Below, one piece after another: positions 35,397 to 45,374 of a DNA stretch of 64,000 nucleotides. Numbering within the stretch: position 1 is the stretch's first letter; each line of letters opens with the position of its first letter. The stretch covers positions 62,001 to 126,000 of the forward strand of contig PHBK01000004.1 in NCBI GenBank assembly GCA_002840565.1. Reading direction: 5' to 3'. The stretch is from Deltaproteobacteria bacterium HGW-Deltaproteobacteria-12 (lineage in GTDB: Bacteria > Desulfobacterota > Syntrophia > Syntrophales > Smithellaceae). The translations under genes were made by a program, and so were the position numbers. The notes below the pieces were generated by a model. The model worked only from the letters and a program-made list of their open reading frames with translations, was not told the origin of the DNA and did not search any database.

Positions 35397-36347
35397 TTAT
35401 TTCTTCTTGTACAGATACCTTTCGAAGAAGCGATTATAATTTGTCCAGTCGGAATCGCCGTTGCCTTCGGCAGTGAATGTTTGAAAGGCGTTGAGCTTGG
35501 CGTCGAGATCATCCATATAATGGACAGCCAGCGCTTCCATTGTCTTGGGGCGCTTGGGGGAGCCGAATTCAAATTCTCCATGATGGCTCAGGATGATATG
35601 GCGCAGCTCCAGCGCCAGTTGCGCCGGAAAATCGGGAATAGCGGCGATTTCCTTGTCAATCATTTCCACGCCCATCACAATATGGCCGATTAATCGGCCT
35701 TCATCGCTGTATTCGATCAACTGGTCATAGGAAAATTCATAGATTTTGCCGATGTCATGCAAGAGTCCTCCCGCAATCAGCATGTCCCTGTCCAGATGCT
35801 GATAATGATCCGCGATTTTGGTCAGCAGGCGTACAACGGAAAGTGTATGCTCCAGCAGGCCGCCTAAATAAATATGGTGGAAACCCTTGGCCGCCGGAGC
35901 TCTTTTAAAAAGTTCAGCGGTCTTCTCTGCTTTAAAAAAAGCATTAAGCAAATCCCGCAATGGTTTACTCTGAACCATGTCCAGGTGGCCGAGCAGCTCG
36001 CTGTACATGGCGGCGACGTCGCCTTTGGCGACAGGCAGGTAATCCGCCGGCTCAACCTCTTCCCAATTACATTTCTTAAGGGAGATGATGGATATTTGAA
36101 TCGAGTTTTTATATGTGTTTGCTCTGCCTTCAATGGCGATGATATCGCCTTTCTTGAATAGCTGATCGAATTCGATGGCGTTATCCCAGACCTTGGCGTC
36201 AAGCTCGCCGGTTTTATCTTTGAGCTTTACATTCAGGTAGGGAGCGCCTTTGAGTGAAAAGGCCATATTTTTTTCGGCAGCTAAAAAGGAAGAAGAAATT
36301 TTTTCTCCCTGTTTGATGTCTTTGAGATAGATACTTTTTGTTTTCAA
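35397..36347 (-). CDS. yhaM: OB-fold/HD-domain 3'-5' exoribonuclease, YhaM type
   Basis: A 316-residue protein with an OB-fold nucleic-acid-binding domain (about 10-95; LNVKLKDKTGELDAKVWDNA) and an HD phosphohydrolase domain (about 155-290). The HD signature is LLHDIGKIYEFSYD, with further metal ligands in HHIYLGGLLEHTLSV and ILSHHGEFEFGSPKRP. YhaM degrades RNA or DNA from the 3' end. The start is TTG, 4-5 nt after AAGGAGGG, and it overlaps the selB stop in the sequence TTGA, implying translational coupling. Confidence 0.88.
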   Translation of the reverse strand: MKTKSIYLKDIKQGEKISSSFLAAEKNMAFSLKGAPYLNVKLKDKTGELDAKVWDNAIEFDQLFKKGDIIAIEGRANTYKNSIQISIISLKKCNWEEVEPADYLPVAKGDVAAMYSELLGHLDMVQSKPLRDLLNAFFKAEKTAELFKRAPAAKGFHHIYLGGLLEHTLSVVRLLTKIADHYQHLDRDMLIAGGLLHDIGKIYEFSYDQLIEYSDEGRLIGHIVMGVEMIDKEIAAIPDFPAQLALELRHIILSHHGEFEFGSPKRPKTMEALAVHYMDDLDAKLNAFQTFTAEGNGDSDWTNYNRFFERYLYKKK

Positions 36348-38257
36348 ATTTCCCTCCTTAAAATACGATAATCCTCTACACGAACAGTCAGTTTGTCCAT
36401 ATCAAAATATTCCATCAGCGGAATTATGTATTTGCGTGAGAGGTTGGTTAGTTCTTTGAAGCTGCCGGGCGTTGCTTTGCCGTCTTTAATCAGCAATGCT
36501 TTATAATCTTTACGCAGCTGTTCGAGAGACTCGCGGGCAAAGCAAAGATCTTCATTGATCTTGATCAATTCACCATTTTTAACCAGCAGTTTAATGATGC
36601 TTTGGGCCTGGGCTTTCTGATCCCTGAAGCCGTTAATAACTTCGGCCAGTGCCGGTGGTGTCAAGCCGGCTTTCTGGTATATCCCGAGAACGGCCAGACG
36701 AATGGAATCCTGATTTCCCGTCATCTGAACCGAATGCGCCGCCAGACGCACATTATCTTTGTCAATGACAATGGTTTCTTTTTTCCCCAGACTGCGCAAA
36801 GCCATGTTAAATAATTTAGTCGAAACAGGACGGTTCAAAACGGCTTTCAATTCCTCCTTGGAAATGCCTGCCTGGAGAGTATTTTTTTCATGATAGGCGG
36901 AAATACTGCGGATTATCAGCTCTTCGAGCTGAGAATAAAAAGATTCGGAAATTACCGTTGTGTCTTCGCTGTCCAATAAAACAGCCTTCTGGCGGGAAAA
37001 CAAATTATCCAGTACTTCTTTGATCTTCCTGGTATTCACTCCCAGACGAAAGGCAAGGCCGCGGATGTTGATGCCGGCAAATCCGGTTCTCTCCATAATA
37101 GTGGATACCTTCTCCGGCAGCGAGCCGCTTTGCAGCTGATGCAACTCGCTGAGAACTTTTTCATTGTGCCTTTTGTGCTTTACCGGCTGCGGATCGAGAA
37201 TCTGGCCGCCACCGATTGTGCCAACCGGCGAATAACTGCGCAAAACAAAATGCTCGCCGGCCACAACAACGGTTTTGTTGACCAGCACCAACTGGGCAAA
37301 AGCCGCATCTCCCGGAGCGAGTTCGTCTTTGGAGAGCAATACTATCCGGGCGATGACTTCACTCGTTCCTGTGTGCAGCCGCACCAGCGCCCTGTTTTTC
37401 AGATTTTTGGAATTTGCGCCCAGATACTGCACAAAAACATCGAGCCGTTGCGTTGACCAGACTGTTTGCGGGCGCACCAGAGCGTCGCCGCGAGTGATGC
37501 TGGATTTTTCAGCGCCCTGCAGGTTGATGGCCGTGCGCTGTCCGGACCAGGCTTCATCTACCTGGGAATTATGGACTTGCAGACCCCGCACGCGCGAAAG
37601 CAATTTCCCCGGCAGAATCTGCAATTCTTCGCCAACTTTAATGTTGCCGGAGACAAGTGTTCCGGTGACAACGGTGCCAAATCCCTTCATGGTGAATACG
37701 CGATCTACAGGCAGGCGGAATATGCCGTCTTCTGCTTTTTCAGCAATTTGTCCGACCGTTTTGTCAATCTCGTCGATCAGAGCAGACAGGCCCTCCTGAC
37801 GGACGGCGGATACCGGTATGATGGGTGCGTCCTGGAGAAAGGAGCCCTGGAGATAATCGGTTATTTCCGATTTGACCAATTCCAGCCAGTCCGCCTCTAC
37901 CAGATCAATTTTGGTCAAAGCAACTACACCCTGCGTGATACCCAGGAGCGAGCAGATATGCAGGTGTTCTTTTGTCTGAGGCATAATGCCTTCATCGGCG
38001 GCGATGGCCAGCAGCACCAGATCAATGCCTGCCGCTCCGGAAACCATGGTTTTGATGAATTTTTCATGTCCCGGAACATCAACAATACCGACTGTCTGGC
38101 CGGAAGGAAGGGTAAGCGCGGCAAATCCCAGCTCGATGGTAATGCCTCTCTCTTTTTCTTCCTTTAAACGGTCAGTGTCCACGCCGGTGAGTGCTTTGAT
38201 TAAAGCGGTTTTACCGTGGTCAACATGTCCTGCTGTACCTAAAACAAAATGTTTCAT
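36344..38257 (-). CDS. selB: Selenocysteine-specific elongation factor
   Basis: A 637-residue GTPase that delivers Sec-tRNA to UGA codons carrying a SECIS hairpin. The G domain opens [19 protein letters not shown] and has DVPGHEKF and [21 protein letters not shown] is the switch region. Domains II and III follow, then C-terminal winged helices from about residue 380 that bind SECIS RNA. The ATG at 38257 is used because the track ORF upstream of it has no homologous sequence. selA and selC are not in the window, and I found no in-frame UGA selenoprotein here. Confidence 0.94.
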   Translation of the reverse strand: MKHFVLGTAGHVDHGKTALIKALTGVDTDRLKEEKERGITIELGFAALTLPSGQTVGIVDVPGHEKFIKTMVSGAAGIDLVLLAIAADEGIMPQTKEHLHICSLLGITQGVVALTKIDLVEADWLELVKSEITDYLQGSFLQDAPIIPVSAVRQEGLSALIDEIDKTVGQIAEKAEDGIFRLPVDRVFTMKGFGTVVTGTLVSGNIKVGEELQILPGKLLSRVRGLQVHNSQVDEAWSGQRTAINLQGAEKSSITRGDALVRPQTVWSTQRLDVFVQYLGANSKNLKNRALVRLHTGTSEVIARIVLLSKDELAPGDAAFAQLVLVNKTVVVAGEHFVLRSYSPVGTIGGGQILDPQPVKHKRHNEKVLSELHQLQSGSLPEKVSTIMERTGFAGINIRGLAFRLGVNTRKIKEVLDNLFSRQKAVLLDSEDTTVISESFYSQLEELIIRSISAYHEKNTLQAGISKEELKAVLNRPVSTKLFNMALRSLGKKETIVIDKDNVRLAAHSVQMTGNQDSIRLAVLGIYQKAGLTPPALAEVINGFRDQKAQAQSIIKLLVKNGELIKINEDLCFARESLEQLRKDYKALLIKDGKATPGSFKELTNLSRKYIIPLMEYFDMDKLTVRVEDYRILRREI

Positions 38258-38409
38258 AATATGAAAGTAACAAACTCCTTGCTTTTTCACAACATCATAA
38301 TTCCAAATATTATGCGAGGTGAAAGTTGCATAAGGGCTGCAAAGGCCGGAATTAAGTTGTTGAAAATACCGGCGGTAATTGTTAGAAACAAAAAACAAAG
38401 AGGTGGCGT

Positions 38410-38835
38410 TTGCGTATTCTTGGTCTGGATTATGGTGAAAAACGAATTGGCGTAGCCATTTGCGATGAGCTGGGGTGGACAGCTCAGGGTTTGCCGACAA
38501 TCATCAGAAAAGATAAAAAGCACGATTGGGAAATATTGGCAAATCTGATTAAAAATTATAATGTTGAGAAAATTATCATTGGCTATCCCCTCCGTCTCGA
38601 CGGTTCGGAAGGAATTCAATGCGAAAAAGTCAACCGGTTTGCCGCGCTGCTGAATAAAGCTTTTTCCCTGCCGGTAATTAAATGGCCGGAGACTCTATCC
38701 ACAAAAGAGGCGGAAGAAATATTGACCAATTCCGGCATGCATTGGAAAAAGAGAAAAAAGAAAGTAGATAAACTGGCCGCCTGTCTTATCCTTCAGAATT
38801 ACCTGGATTCATCCGACAGTAAAAAAGTTAATTGA
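38410..38835 (+). CDS. ruvX: Putative Holliday-junction resolvase / pre-16S rRNA nuclease YqgF
   Basis: A 141-residue RNase H-like protein. MRILGLDYGEKRIGVAICD holds the first catalytic Asp, VEKIIIGYPLRLDGSEG the central Glu/Asp region and KKKVDKLAACLILQNYL the last Asp. YqgF proteins process the 5' end of 16S rRNA and were earlier proposed as junction resolvases. The start is TTG after AAAGAGGTGG. mltG begins 19 nt downstream, so the two form a small operon before the dcw cluster. Confidence 0.9.
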   Translation: MRILGLDYGEKRIGVAICDELGWTAQGLPTIIRKDKKHDWEILANLIKNYNVEKIIIGYPLRLDGSEGIQCEKVNRFAALLNKAFSLPVIKWPETLSTKEAEEILTNSGMHWKKRKKKVDKLAACLILQNYLDSSDSKKVN

Positions 38836-38854
38836 AAAGACAAACTAAAATAAT

Positions 38855-39871
38855 ATGCGAAAAAAGATTAATAAAAAGACATATTACATTCTATTAGCGC
38901 TTGTTACCGGCATTGTTATATATTCCACGGTGATGGTTGTTTATTCTTTAATCCCCATTGACCAAAAAAAAGCGACGGTAATTGTCGATATACCCACCGG
39001 CTCCAGCTTCCTGCAAATTACCAAAATCCTCAACGATGCCGGCATAATCAGAAGTCGGATTTTATTTTATGGTCTGGCCAGCAGCAGACTGGCGTGGCTC
39101 TCCATTCGTGCCGGTGAATATGAATTTAACACTTCGATGTCTCCTTCAGAGGTTCTCTCTAAACTGCTTCGGGGTGAGATAAAAATTTATCCCGTAACTA
39201 TTCCGGAAGATGTTTCTGTGAAAGAAATAGCCGAAATTCTCATGAAATATAAATTAATAGATGAGGAACAATTTTTTGAACTCGCGGAAGACGAAGAATT
39301 TCTGGAATCTCTGAATATTCAAGCCGCTTCCATTGAGGGGTACCTCTTTCCGGATACTTATTTCTTGGACCGATCAATGAGCACGCGCCTGATCATGCGC
39401 AAGATGGTGGAACAATTTTGGAAGAAAGTTACACCGGCAATGCGGGACAGGGCTAATAAACTCGGTTTTACAATGCACCAATATGTTACGCTGGCCTCGA
39501 TCATCGGCAAGGAATCAGGGAAAACTGACGAAAAGAATCTAATTTCAGCAGTTTTTCATAACAGATTAAAAAAGAAAATGCGCCTGCAAAGTGATCCGAC
39601 GGCAGTATATGACTTGCTAAACTTTACCGGAGCTGTCCTGCGCAGCCATCTGAAAAGAAATTCACCGTATAATACTTATATTATTAATGGTCTGCCCCCC
39701 GGGCCAATTGCTAATCCCGGGCTCGACTCACTGAATGCTGCTCTTTATCCGGCAGACAAAAATTATCTTTACTTTGTTTCCCGCCGGGATGGTTCGCACT
39801 TTTTTTCCTCTTCCCTGGAAACCCACAATCAAGCAGTTTCCCGCTACCGCAGTAATAAAAATAAAAACTAG
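38855..39871 (+). CDS. mltG: Endolytic murein transglycosylase MltG
   Basis: Inner-membrane enzyme of 338 residues that cuts nascent glycan strands and sets their length. One N-terminal helix (about 10-32), a LysM-like domain (about 40-115; VDIPTGSSFLQITKIL) and the YceG catalytic domain follow. Conserved blocks are EGYLFPDTYFL, YVTLASIIGKESG with the catalytic Glu, RLQSDPTAVY and SPYNTYIINGLPPGPIANPG. It starts 19 nt after ruvX. The 260 nt after it contain the mraZ promoter. Confidence 0.94.
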   Translation: MRKKINKKTYYILLALVTGIVIYSTVMVVYSLIPIDQKKATVIVDIPTGSSFLQITKILNDAGIIRSRILFYGLASSRLAWLSIRAGEYEFNTSMSPSEVLSKLLRGEIKIYPVTIPEDVSVKEIAEILMKYKLIDEEQFFELAEDEEFLESLNIQAASIEGYLFPDTYFLDRSMSTRLIMRKMVEQFWKKVTPAMRDRANKLGFTMHQYVTLASIIGKESGKTDEKNLISAVFHNRLKKKMRLQSDPTAVYDLLNFTGAVLRSHLKRNSPYNTYIINGLPPGPIANPGLDSLNAALYPADKNYLYFVSRRDGSHFFSSSLETHNQAVSRYRSNKNKN

Positions 39872-40064
39872 CCGTAACTGATCCCTCTCTTTTGCCATAT
39901 ATACCTGAAATAATTAATAATATGTTATTGTGTCCGGCCCGCTGATGATCATATCAAATCAATTATGCAGGAAATTTTCCGCTGGTAAAATTCTGCTTTG
40001 GGTATTTTCCTGATTTTCTTAGTGATTTTAAGCCAATAAATCAGAAAAAATTATATTTTTTTTC

Positions 40065-40093
40065 TTGACAAAGCCATGAGCTATCTTTATAGT
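40065..40093 (+). promoter_or_regulatory. Sigma70-type promoter of the dcw operon
   Basis: TTGACA, 17 nt, TATAGT. Transcription would start near 40100, directly at the GTGG repeats. It is the best promoter seen upstream of mraZ and can drive the whole dcw cluster. Confidence 0.75.
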
Positions 40094-40100
40094 TGGCCAC

Positions 40101-40124
40101 GTGGAGTAAAGTGGTTTGTTGTGG
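40101..40124 (+). promoter_or_regulatory. MraZ-box-like GTGG repeats
   Basis: GTGG occurs at 40101, 40111 and 40121, an exact 10-bp period, in the mraZ leader just after the promoter. E. coli MraZ is known to bind TGGGN repeats separated by 5 nt at this location and to repress its own operon. The match in spacing and place supports autoregulation here; the fifth base is A, T, A rather than G. Confidence 0.7.
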
Positions 40125-40134
40125 AGGGAAGATA

Positions 40135-40581
40135 GTGTCTGTTTTTCGGGGCCAATATCATCATAATATCGACGAAAAAGGAAGAGTTATCTTTCCGTCG
40201 AAGTTTCGCGACATCTTTACAGAGACTTACGACAACCGGATGGTGATTACCAATTGGGATGGTTACTTGATGGTTTTCCCTTATGATGAATGGCGCATAA
40301 TTGAAGAGAAGGTTTCCCACCAGTCTATTCTGCGCAAAGAAGTGCGCGCATTTCAACGCTTCTTCATGTCGGGTGCGGTTGATTGCAATCTGGATGCCCA
40401 GGGACGCGTACTTATCCCTCCTACGCTGCGTGAATACGCTAAACTGGAAAAAGATATTGTTTTAGCCGGGATGATCAAAGTTATCGAAATCTGGTCTAAA
40501 GATCGCTTTGAAGAGGAAATGAAAAAAACCGGCGGCGAAATTGATAAAGCCGCTAACTTCATTGCCGATTTGGGTATTTAA
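40135..40581 (+). CDS. mraZ: Division/cell wall cluster transcriptional repressor MraZ
   Basis: A 148-residue AbrB-like DNA-binding protein with two SpoVT-type repeats. The first begins [23 protein letters not shown], the second (about 75) [21 protein letters not shown]. It forms rings and binds the repeats in its own leader. The GTG at 40135 follows GGAGGGA by 6 nt and begins SVFRGQY, the family start; the track start at 40093 lies inside the promoter. It is the first gene of the dcw operon, and rsmH starts 3 nt after the stop. Confidence 0.95.
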   Translation: MSVFRGQYHHNIDEKGRVIFPSKFRDIFTETYDNRMVITNWDGYLMVFPYDEWRIIEEKVSHQSILRKEVRAFQRFFMSGAVDCNLDAQGRVLIPPTLREYAKLEKDIVLAGMIKVIEIWSKDRFEEEMKKTGGEIDKAANFIADLGI

Positions 40582-40584
40582 GCA

Positions 40585-41520
40585 ATGGATGCCGACTTCT
40601 TTCATGAGCCGGTAATGCTGAAAGAAGTTATTGATTGGCTTTGCATCAACAAAGAAGGAATTTACGTGGATGGCACTGTCGGGGGCGCAGGCCATGCATA
40701 TGAAATACTTAAGTCAACCAATGGATTTTTTGTTGGTATTGACTGTGACGATGAAGCCCTGCTGGCAGCAGAAGCCAGACTGGCTGAATTCGGCTCTCGT
40801 AAGGTTCTCGTAAAAGCTAATTTCGCCGAACTTGGTTCGGTTCTGGAAAAATTGCAGATTAGAAAGGTTGATGGCGTTCTCCTTGATCTGGGGGTTTCTT
40901 CGCATCAACTTGACCGGATTGCCAGGGGCTTCAGTTTTAATCAATCCGCGCCGCTCGACATGCGGATGGATCGCAGTTTGAAGATCAGCGCTTACGATAT
41001 TGTCAACAGCTTTGCCCAAAAAGATTTGGAAAAGATTATTCGTACTTTCGGGGAAGAAAAGATGGCAAGTAGGATTGCAAGGGCAATATCGCAGAAAAGA
41101 CTTTCATCCCCTCTGGAAACAACGGTGGAGCTGGCTGCCGTTATTGCTTCCGCCATGCCCGCTAAAATGCGCCGGCAAAAAATTCATCCTGCTACAAGAA
41201 CATTTCAAGCAATTAGAATCGCCGTTAATAATGAACTGGAAAGCATCAGACCGGCAATCAATTCGGCCGTGAGCCTGTTAAACAGCGGCGGTCGCATCGC
41301 TATTATCTCTTTTCATTCATTGGAAGACCGAATTGTTAAAAATGAATTTCGCGCCCTTACGGGAACTTGCAGTTGCCCCAAGGATGTGCCGATTTGCACC
41401 TGCAAGCGAGAGGCAGCGCTCAAAGTGCTGACGAAAAAAGCTTTAATCCCCGCGACAGCCGAAATAGCGGCAAATCCACGATCCCGCAGCGCCAAGCTGC
41501 GCGTGGCTCAGAGAGTTTAA
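40585..41520 (+). CDS. rsmH: 16S rRNA (cytosine-1402-N4)-methyltransferase RsmH
   Basis: SAM-dependent methyltransferase of 311 residues that modifies C1402 in the ribosomal P site. FHEPVMLKEVIDWL opens it, VDGTVGGAGHAYEIL is the SAM loop, and GVLLDLGVSSHQLD and ISFHSLEDRIVKNEF are conserved family blocks. The C-terminal NPRSRSAKLRVAQRV is also standard. It follows mraZ by 3 nt and precedes ftsL by 1 nt, the usual dcw order. Confidence 0.96.
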   Translation: MDADFFHEPVMLKEVIDWLCINKEGIYVDGTVGGAGHAYEILKSTNGFFVGIDCDDEALLAAEARLAEFGSRKVLVKANFAELGSVLEKLQIRKVDGVLLDLGVSSHQLDRIARGFSFNQSAPLDMRMDRSLKISAYDIVNSFAQKDLEKIIRTFGEEKMASRIARAISQKRLSSPLETTVELAAVIASAMPAKMRRQKIHPATRTFQAIRIAVNNELESIRPAINSAVSLLNSGGRIAIISFHSLEDRIVKNEFRALTGTCSCPKDVPICTCKREAALKVLTKKALIPATAEIAANPRSRSAKLRVAQRV

Positions 41521-41521
41521 G

Positions 41522-41860
41522 ATGGAACAGGCCATCAGCACACAGGCTATGCCGCATGTCCGGGAGGAGAAGAAAGAATCTTCCGGCACTAACTATCCGA
41601 CTTTTATTGTCGTGGCCATAGTACTGATGCTTGTTGCCCTGATCTATGTTGGCTCGCATATTCGTATGACGGAACTGGAGTATAAAGTTACTGCGGGATT
41701 CAGTGCTCATGAGCAAATGAAGGAAGAACAAAAAAAACTGAAGCTGGAATACGCGATGCTTAAGTCGCCACAGCGGATAGAAAACATAGCCAGAAGCCGG
41801 CTGCTCATGTCTTATCCTGAACAAGATCAAGTGATTGTCTTGAAAAATTCGGGAGAATAG
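41522..41860 (+). CDS. ftsL: Cell division protein FtsL
   Basis: A 112-residue bitopic protein: a short cytoplasmic part, one membrane helix (about 25-46, FIVVAIVLMLVALIYVGSHI) and a periplasmic coiled coil (EEQKKLKLEYAMLKSPQRIENIA). It joins FtsB and FtsQ and activates FtsWI. Sequence identity is low in this family, so the call rests on topology, the RIENIARSRL-type motif and its place between rsmH and ftsI. Confidence 0.88.
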   Translation: MEQAISTQAMPHVREEKKESSGTNYPTFIVVAIVLMLVALIYVGSHIRMTELEYKVTAGFSAHEQMKEEQKKLKLEYAMLKSPQRIENIARSRLLMSYPEQDQVIVLKNSGE

Positions 41861-41861
41861 C

Positions 41862-43838
41862 ATGGTCATGGAAACAAAAAAAAAGCTGAAAATCAGGATT
41901 GTCAGTGTCCTGCTAATTTTCCTCATACTATTTATTGCCTTGCTTTCCCGTGCTTTTCAGTTGCAAATATTGTCCGGCCAGAAACTTAAAGCGCTGGCGC
42001 AGAGACAACAGACTACCACATTGCAGTTACAGCCGGAAAGAGGTGTGATTTTCGACCGCAACGGCGAAAAGCTGGCGGTATCAATTATGGCGGATTCCGT
42101 GTTTGCTGATCCGTCAAAAATTGCCGATCCCCTGCGAACATCTCAGCAAATATCAGACATTCTCCATTTAGATAAGAGCGCTGTATTCAAGAAAATATCG
42201 GAACGGAAAAGTTTTTGCTGGCTGGCCAGAAGAATTTCTCCGGAGCAGGCGGCAAATGTGGAGAACGCAAATATTGAGGGGATTATTTTAGTCAAAGAAC
42301 CGAAACGCTTTTATCCCAATGGCGAACTGGCGGCGCATATGCTGGGATTTGTCGGCGCCGATTCCATCGGTCTGGAAGGGCTGGAAAAGAAGTATAACGA
42401 AGTTCTCAAGGGAAAGCCGGAAAAAGTTACCTGGGCGCGGGATGCAAAAGGCAAAAAATTATTTTTACGGGCAGAAAAGACTGAGACGCAAAAAGATGAA
42501 AGCATTAATCTCGTTCTGACAATCGATAACCGCATTCAATACCTGGTCGAGACACATTTGAAAGATGCTGTTTTGAGCAAAGGGGCAAAAGGCGGGCTTG
42601 CCATTGTAATGGATCCCCAAACCGGTGAGATTCTGGCTCTGGCCAATGAAGGCAGATTCAATCCTAATAATATCAGAGGACTGGATCCCGACACGTGGAG
42701 AAACCGCGCCATCACGGATTTCTTTGATCCCGGCTCCACGTTTAAACCATTTCTGGTGGCGGCGGCTCTGGAAGAAAAAGCTATTAAAGAAACAGATAAA
42801 TTTTATTGTGAAAACGGATCTCTTGCTATAGCCGACCGAATCATCCATGAAGCAAACCGCAAGCGCCACGGGAATCTGGCTGTGCCGGACATATTAAAAT
42901 ACTCCAGTAATATTGGTTCTGTAAAAATAGCTCAGAAGTTAGGTAAGGAAAAGTTCGCCGAGTATATTGAACGCTTTGGCTTTGGAGCGAGAACCGGGAT
43001 AGATCTGCCGGGGGAATCAACCGGGATGATCAGGCCTGTGCAAAAGTGGACGAAAGTTGATGCAGCGACAATTGCTTTTGGCCAGGGCATCTCGGTTACA
43101 GCAATTCAGTTAATTTCAGCAATGTCGGCTATTGCCAATAATGGGGTTTTGATGAAGCCGTATATTGTGCGCGGATTTGCCGATAAAAATAACCGTTTGA
43201 TCAAGATGTATACGCCGACGGTTGTGAGGAAAGTTGTTTCTCCAGGCGTTGCCAAGCGCTTAACCGGTATGCTCACGGAAGTTGTCGGGGCGGTTGACGG
43301 CACCGGGAAAAACGCGCGGATCGTCAACGTAGCTGTCGCCGGTAAAACGGGAACTTCTCAAAAATTCGACTTTGCCCGGGGCGCCTATTCTTCGGAAAAA
43401 GTGCGGACGTCTTTTATGGGATTTTTCCCGGCCGATAATCCGCAGGTTGCCATTCTGGTGATTCTGGATGAGCCGCAGCGTGATAAGTGGGGTGGTGTGG
43501 CTGCCGCACCCGTCTTCAAGAATATCGGTGACCAGATATTGAATTGTTTTAAGACCAACATCCGGGAAACGCCGGTATTTGAACAGGAGAAAACAAACAA
43601 AGTACAACTGATTTCGACTTCTCAGGCTCTGGTTCCGGGGCAAGCTGCTCCGGATGATGACTCGGTTATGCCCGATTTTTCAAATCTGACCATCAGAGAA
43701 GTGATGAAGAAAGCCAGAGAGCGATCAATAGAAGTGAAAATAACCGGCAATGGCTGGGCCGTCAGCCAGTATCCGCAGGCCGGCACGCAACTTGGTGAAG
43801 AACGGGTTTGCAACGTAACATTTGCATTGAATAACTGA
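41862..43838 (+). CDS. ftsI: Septal peptidoglycan transpeptidase FtsI (PBP3) with PASTA domain
   Basis: Class B penicillin-binding protein of 658 residues. After a membrane helix (about 10-30) comes a pedestal domain, then the transpeptidase with STFKP, SSN and KTGTSQ motifs. A PASTA domain occupies the last 65 residues (VMPDFSNLTIREVMKKA). FtsI cross-links septal wall with FtsW. The PASTA domain is absent from enterobacterial FtsI but is common in other lineages, deltaproteobacteria included. It starts 1 nt after ftsL. Confidence 0.95.
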   Translation: MVMETKKKLKIRIVSVLLIFLILFIALLSRAFQLQILSGQKLKALAQRQQTTTLQLQPERGVIFDRNGEKLAVSIMADSVFADPSKIADPLRTSQQISDILHLDKSAVFKKISERKSFCWLARRISPEQAANVENANIEGIILVKEPKRFYPNGELAAHMLGFVGADSIGLEGLEKKYNEVLKGKPEKVTWARDAKGKKLFLRAEKTETQKDESINLVLTIDNRIQYLVETHLKDAVLSKGAKGGLAIVMDPQTGEILALANEGRFNPNNIRGLDPDTWRNRAITDFFDPGSTFKPFLVAAALEEKAIKETDKFYCENGSLAIADRIIHEANRKRHGNLAVPDILKYSSNIGSVKIAQKLGKEKFAEYIERFGFGARTGIDLPGESTGMIRPVQKWTKVDAATIAFGQGISVTAIQLISAMSAIANNGVLMKPYIVRGFADKNNRLIKMYTPTVVRKVVSPGVAKRLTGMLTEVVGAVDGTGKNARIVNVAVAGKTGTSQKFDFARGAYSSEKVRTSFMGFFPADNPQVAILVILDEPQRDKWGGVAAAPVFKNIGDQILNCFKTNIRETPVFEQEKTNKVQLISTSQALVPGQAAPDDDSVMPDFSNLTIREVMKKARERSIEVKITGNGWAVSQYPQAGTQLGEERVCNVTFALNN

Positions 43839-43845
43839 GGTGGCA

Positions 43846-45366
43846 ATGAAACTGGGGCAGCTGCTTGAAGGGATAGACAGCATAAATAGTAGCGGAGATT
43901 TCCGGGAAGAAGTTACCACTGTCTGTTATTCGGCGGATCAGTGCCGCGAGGATTCTTTATTTGTGGCCATTCCCGGGCTTAAATATGATGGGCATGATTT
44001 TATCTCCGAGGCAATTGCCCGCGGCGCAAAGTACATTGTCCATGAAAAAGATATCCGGTTTTCCCCCCCCGTCAAGGGCATTAAGGTGGCGGGCAGCCGA
44101 CGCGCCCTGGGAATATTAGCCAGGAATTATTTCGGCAATCCTTCGGCACAGCTTGTTTTGATCGCCGTGATCGGGACAAACGGGAAAACGACAATCACCT
44201 ACCTGCTGGAATCGATTTTGCGCGCGGCCGGTTTTAACTGCGGAGTTTTAGGAACGGTCAATTACCGGTTCAACAATAAAACATATCCTGCACCGAACAC
44301 AACTCCTGAATCTTATGAGCTGCAGAGAATTCTTCGGGAAATGGCTGATGATGGTGTCACTCATGTCCTTGCCGAAGTCTCATCGCATGCCATTGATTTA
44401 AAGAGGGTTGATGATTGCGACTTCGATCTGGGTATCTTTACCAATCTTACCCGCGACCATCTTGATTATCATGGAACAATGGAAAATTATTTTCAGGCCA
44501 AGAAAAGATTTTTCTCCGAAGTGCTGCCGCAAAGCAGGAAATCCCATCATTCTAAAATGGTGATCAATAATGATGATCAGTGGGGACGGATTATTCTTCA
44601 TGATTCGCCGCTGCCTGCATTGGCATATGGCATCGAAAGTAATTGCGATATTAAGGCCGATGACTATGAGCTTTCTCTCTCCGGAATTACAGCCCGGCTG
44701 AATATTTCCGGTGAAATATTTTCCGTTTCCTCCGGGCTTATCGGCAAATTTAATCTCTACAATATTCTGGCGGCTCTCGGCGCTGCGTCGATCCTCCGCA
44801 TCCCGCAGGCATTGATGAAGTCGGGCATTGAAAATCTGTCCTGTGTGCCCGGACGGCTGGAAAGCGTCAAGTCTAATTCCGGGTTTCATGTTTTTGTAGA
44901 TTACGCGCACACCGATGATGCTTTAAGGCGTGTGCTGCAAAATCTGGCTGCCCTCAAGAAAAAGCGGATTATCACGGTATTCGGCTGCGGCGGCAATCGT
45001 GACCGCGGCAAACGGCCTCTGATGGGTGAAGCAGCGGTAAGTTACAGCGATTTAACTATTGTAACCTCGGACAACCCCCGCCAGGAGGATCCTGCTGCGA
45101 TTATCCGGGAAATAGAAGCGGGAATTGATCAAAAGAAGATTAGAAAAATAGAGATCGATCAGCCGGAAGTAATGAATAATGCTCATTCGTATACGGTAAT
45201 TCCCGACCGGGAAAAAGCAATAAGGGCCGCAATCAAAATAGCTTCAGCGGATGACATTGTTTTAATTGCCGGTAAAGGGCATGAAGATTATCAGATCATG
45301 GGCACAAAGAAGATGCCCTTTGACGACCGTCTGGTTGCCGCCAGTGCCTTGAAAATGAAAGGTTGA
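43846..45366 (+). CDS. murE: UDP-MurNAc-tripeptide synthetase MurE (meso-DAP adding)
   Basis: Cytoplasmic ATP-dependent ligase of 506 residues. VIGTNGKTTITYLLESIL is the P-loop; HVLAEVSSHAIDLKR and GIFTNLTRDHLDYHGTMENYF are the central-domain motifs; TSDNPRQEDP carries the DNPR signature of enzymes that add meso-diaminopimelate, a Gram-negative-type trait. The ATG at 43846 follows GAGG by 5 nt; the track GTG two codons earlier lies in that site. Its stop overlaps the first possible murF start. A 23-bp stretch is identical to murF. Confidence 0.95.
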   Translation: MKLGQLLEGIDSINSSGDFREEVTTVCYSADQCREDSLFVAIPGLKYDGHDFISEAIARGAKYIVHEKDIRFSPPVKGIKVAGSRRALGILARNYFGNPSAQLVLIAVIGTNGKTTITYLLESILRAAGFNCGVLGTVNYRFNNKTYPAPNTTPESYELQRILREMADDGVTHVLAEVSSHAIDLKRVDDCDFDLGIFTNLTRDHLDYHGTMENYFQAKKRFFSEVLPQSRKSHHSKMVINNDDQWGRIILHDSPLPALAYGIESNCDIKADDYELSLSGITARLNISGEIFSVSSGLIGKFNLYNILAALGAASILRIPQALMKSGIENLSCVPGRLESVKSNSGFHVFVDYAHTDDALRRVLQNLAALKKKRIITVFGCGGNRDRGKRPLMGEAAVSYSDLTIVTSDNPRQEDPAAIIREIEAGIDQKKIRKIEIDQPEVMNNAHSYTVIPDREKAIRAAIKIASADDIVLIAGKGHEDYQIMGTKKMPFDDRLVAASALKMKG

Positions 45367-45374
45367 AATTAATT

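Noticed and set aside
36344-38257. Possible selenoprotein near selB
   Set aside because: I looked for genes interrupted by an in-frame TGA next to conserved sequence and found none in this window; all recognized genes are intact.
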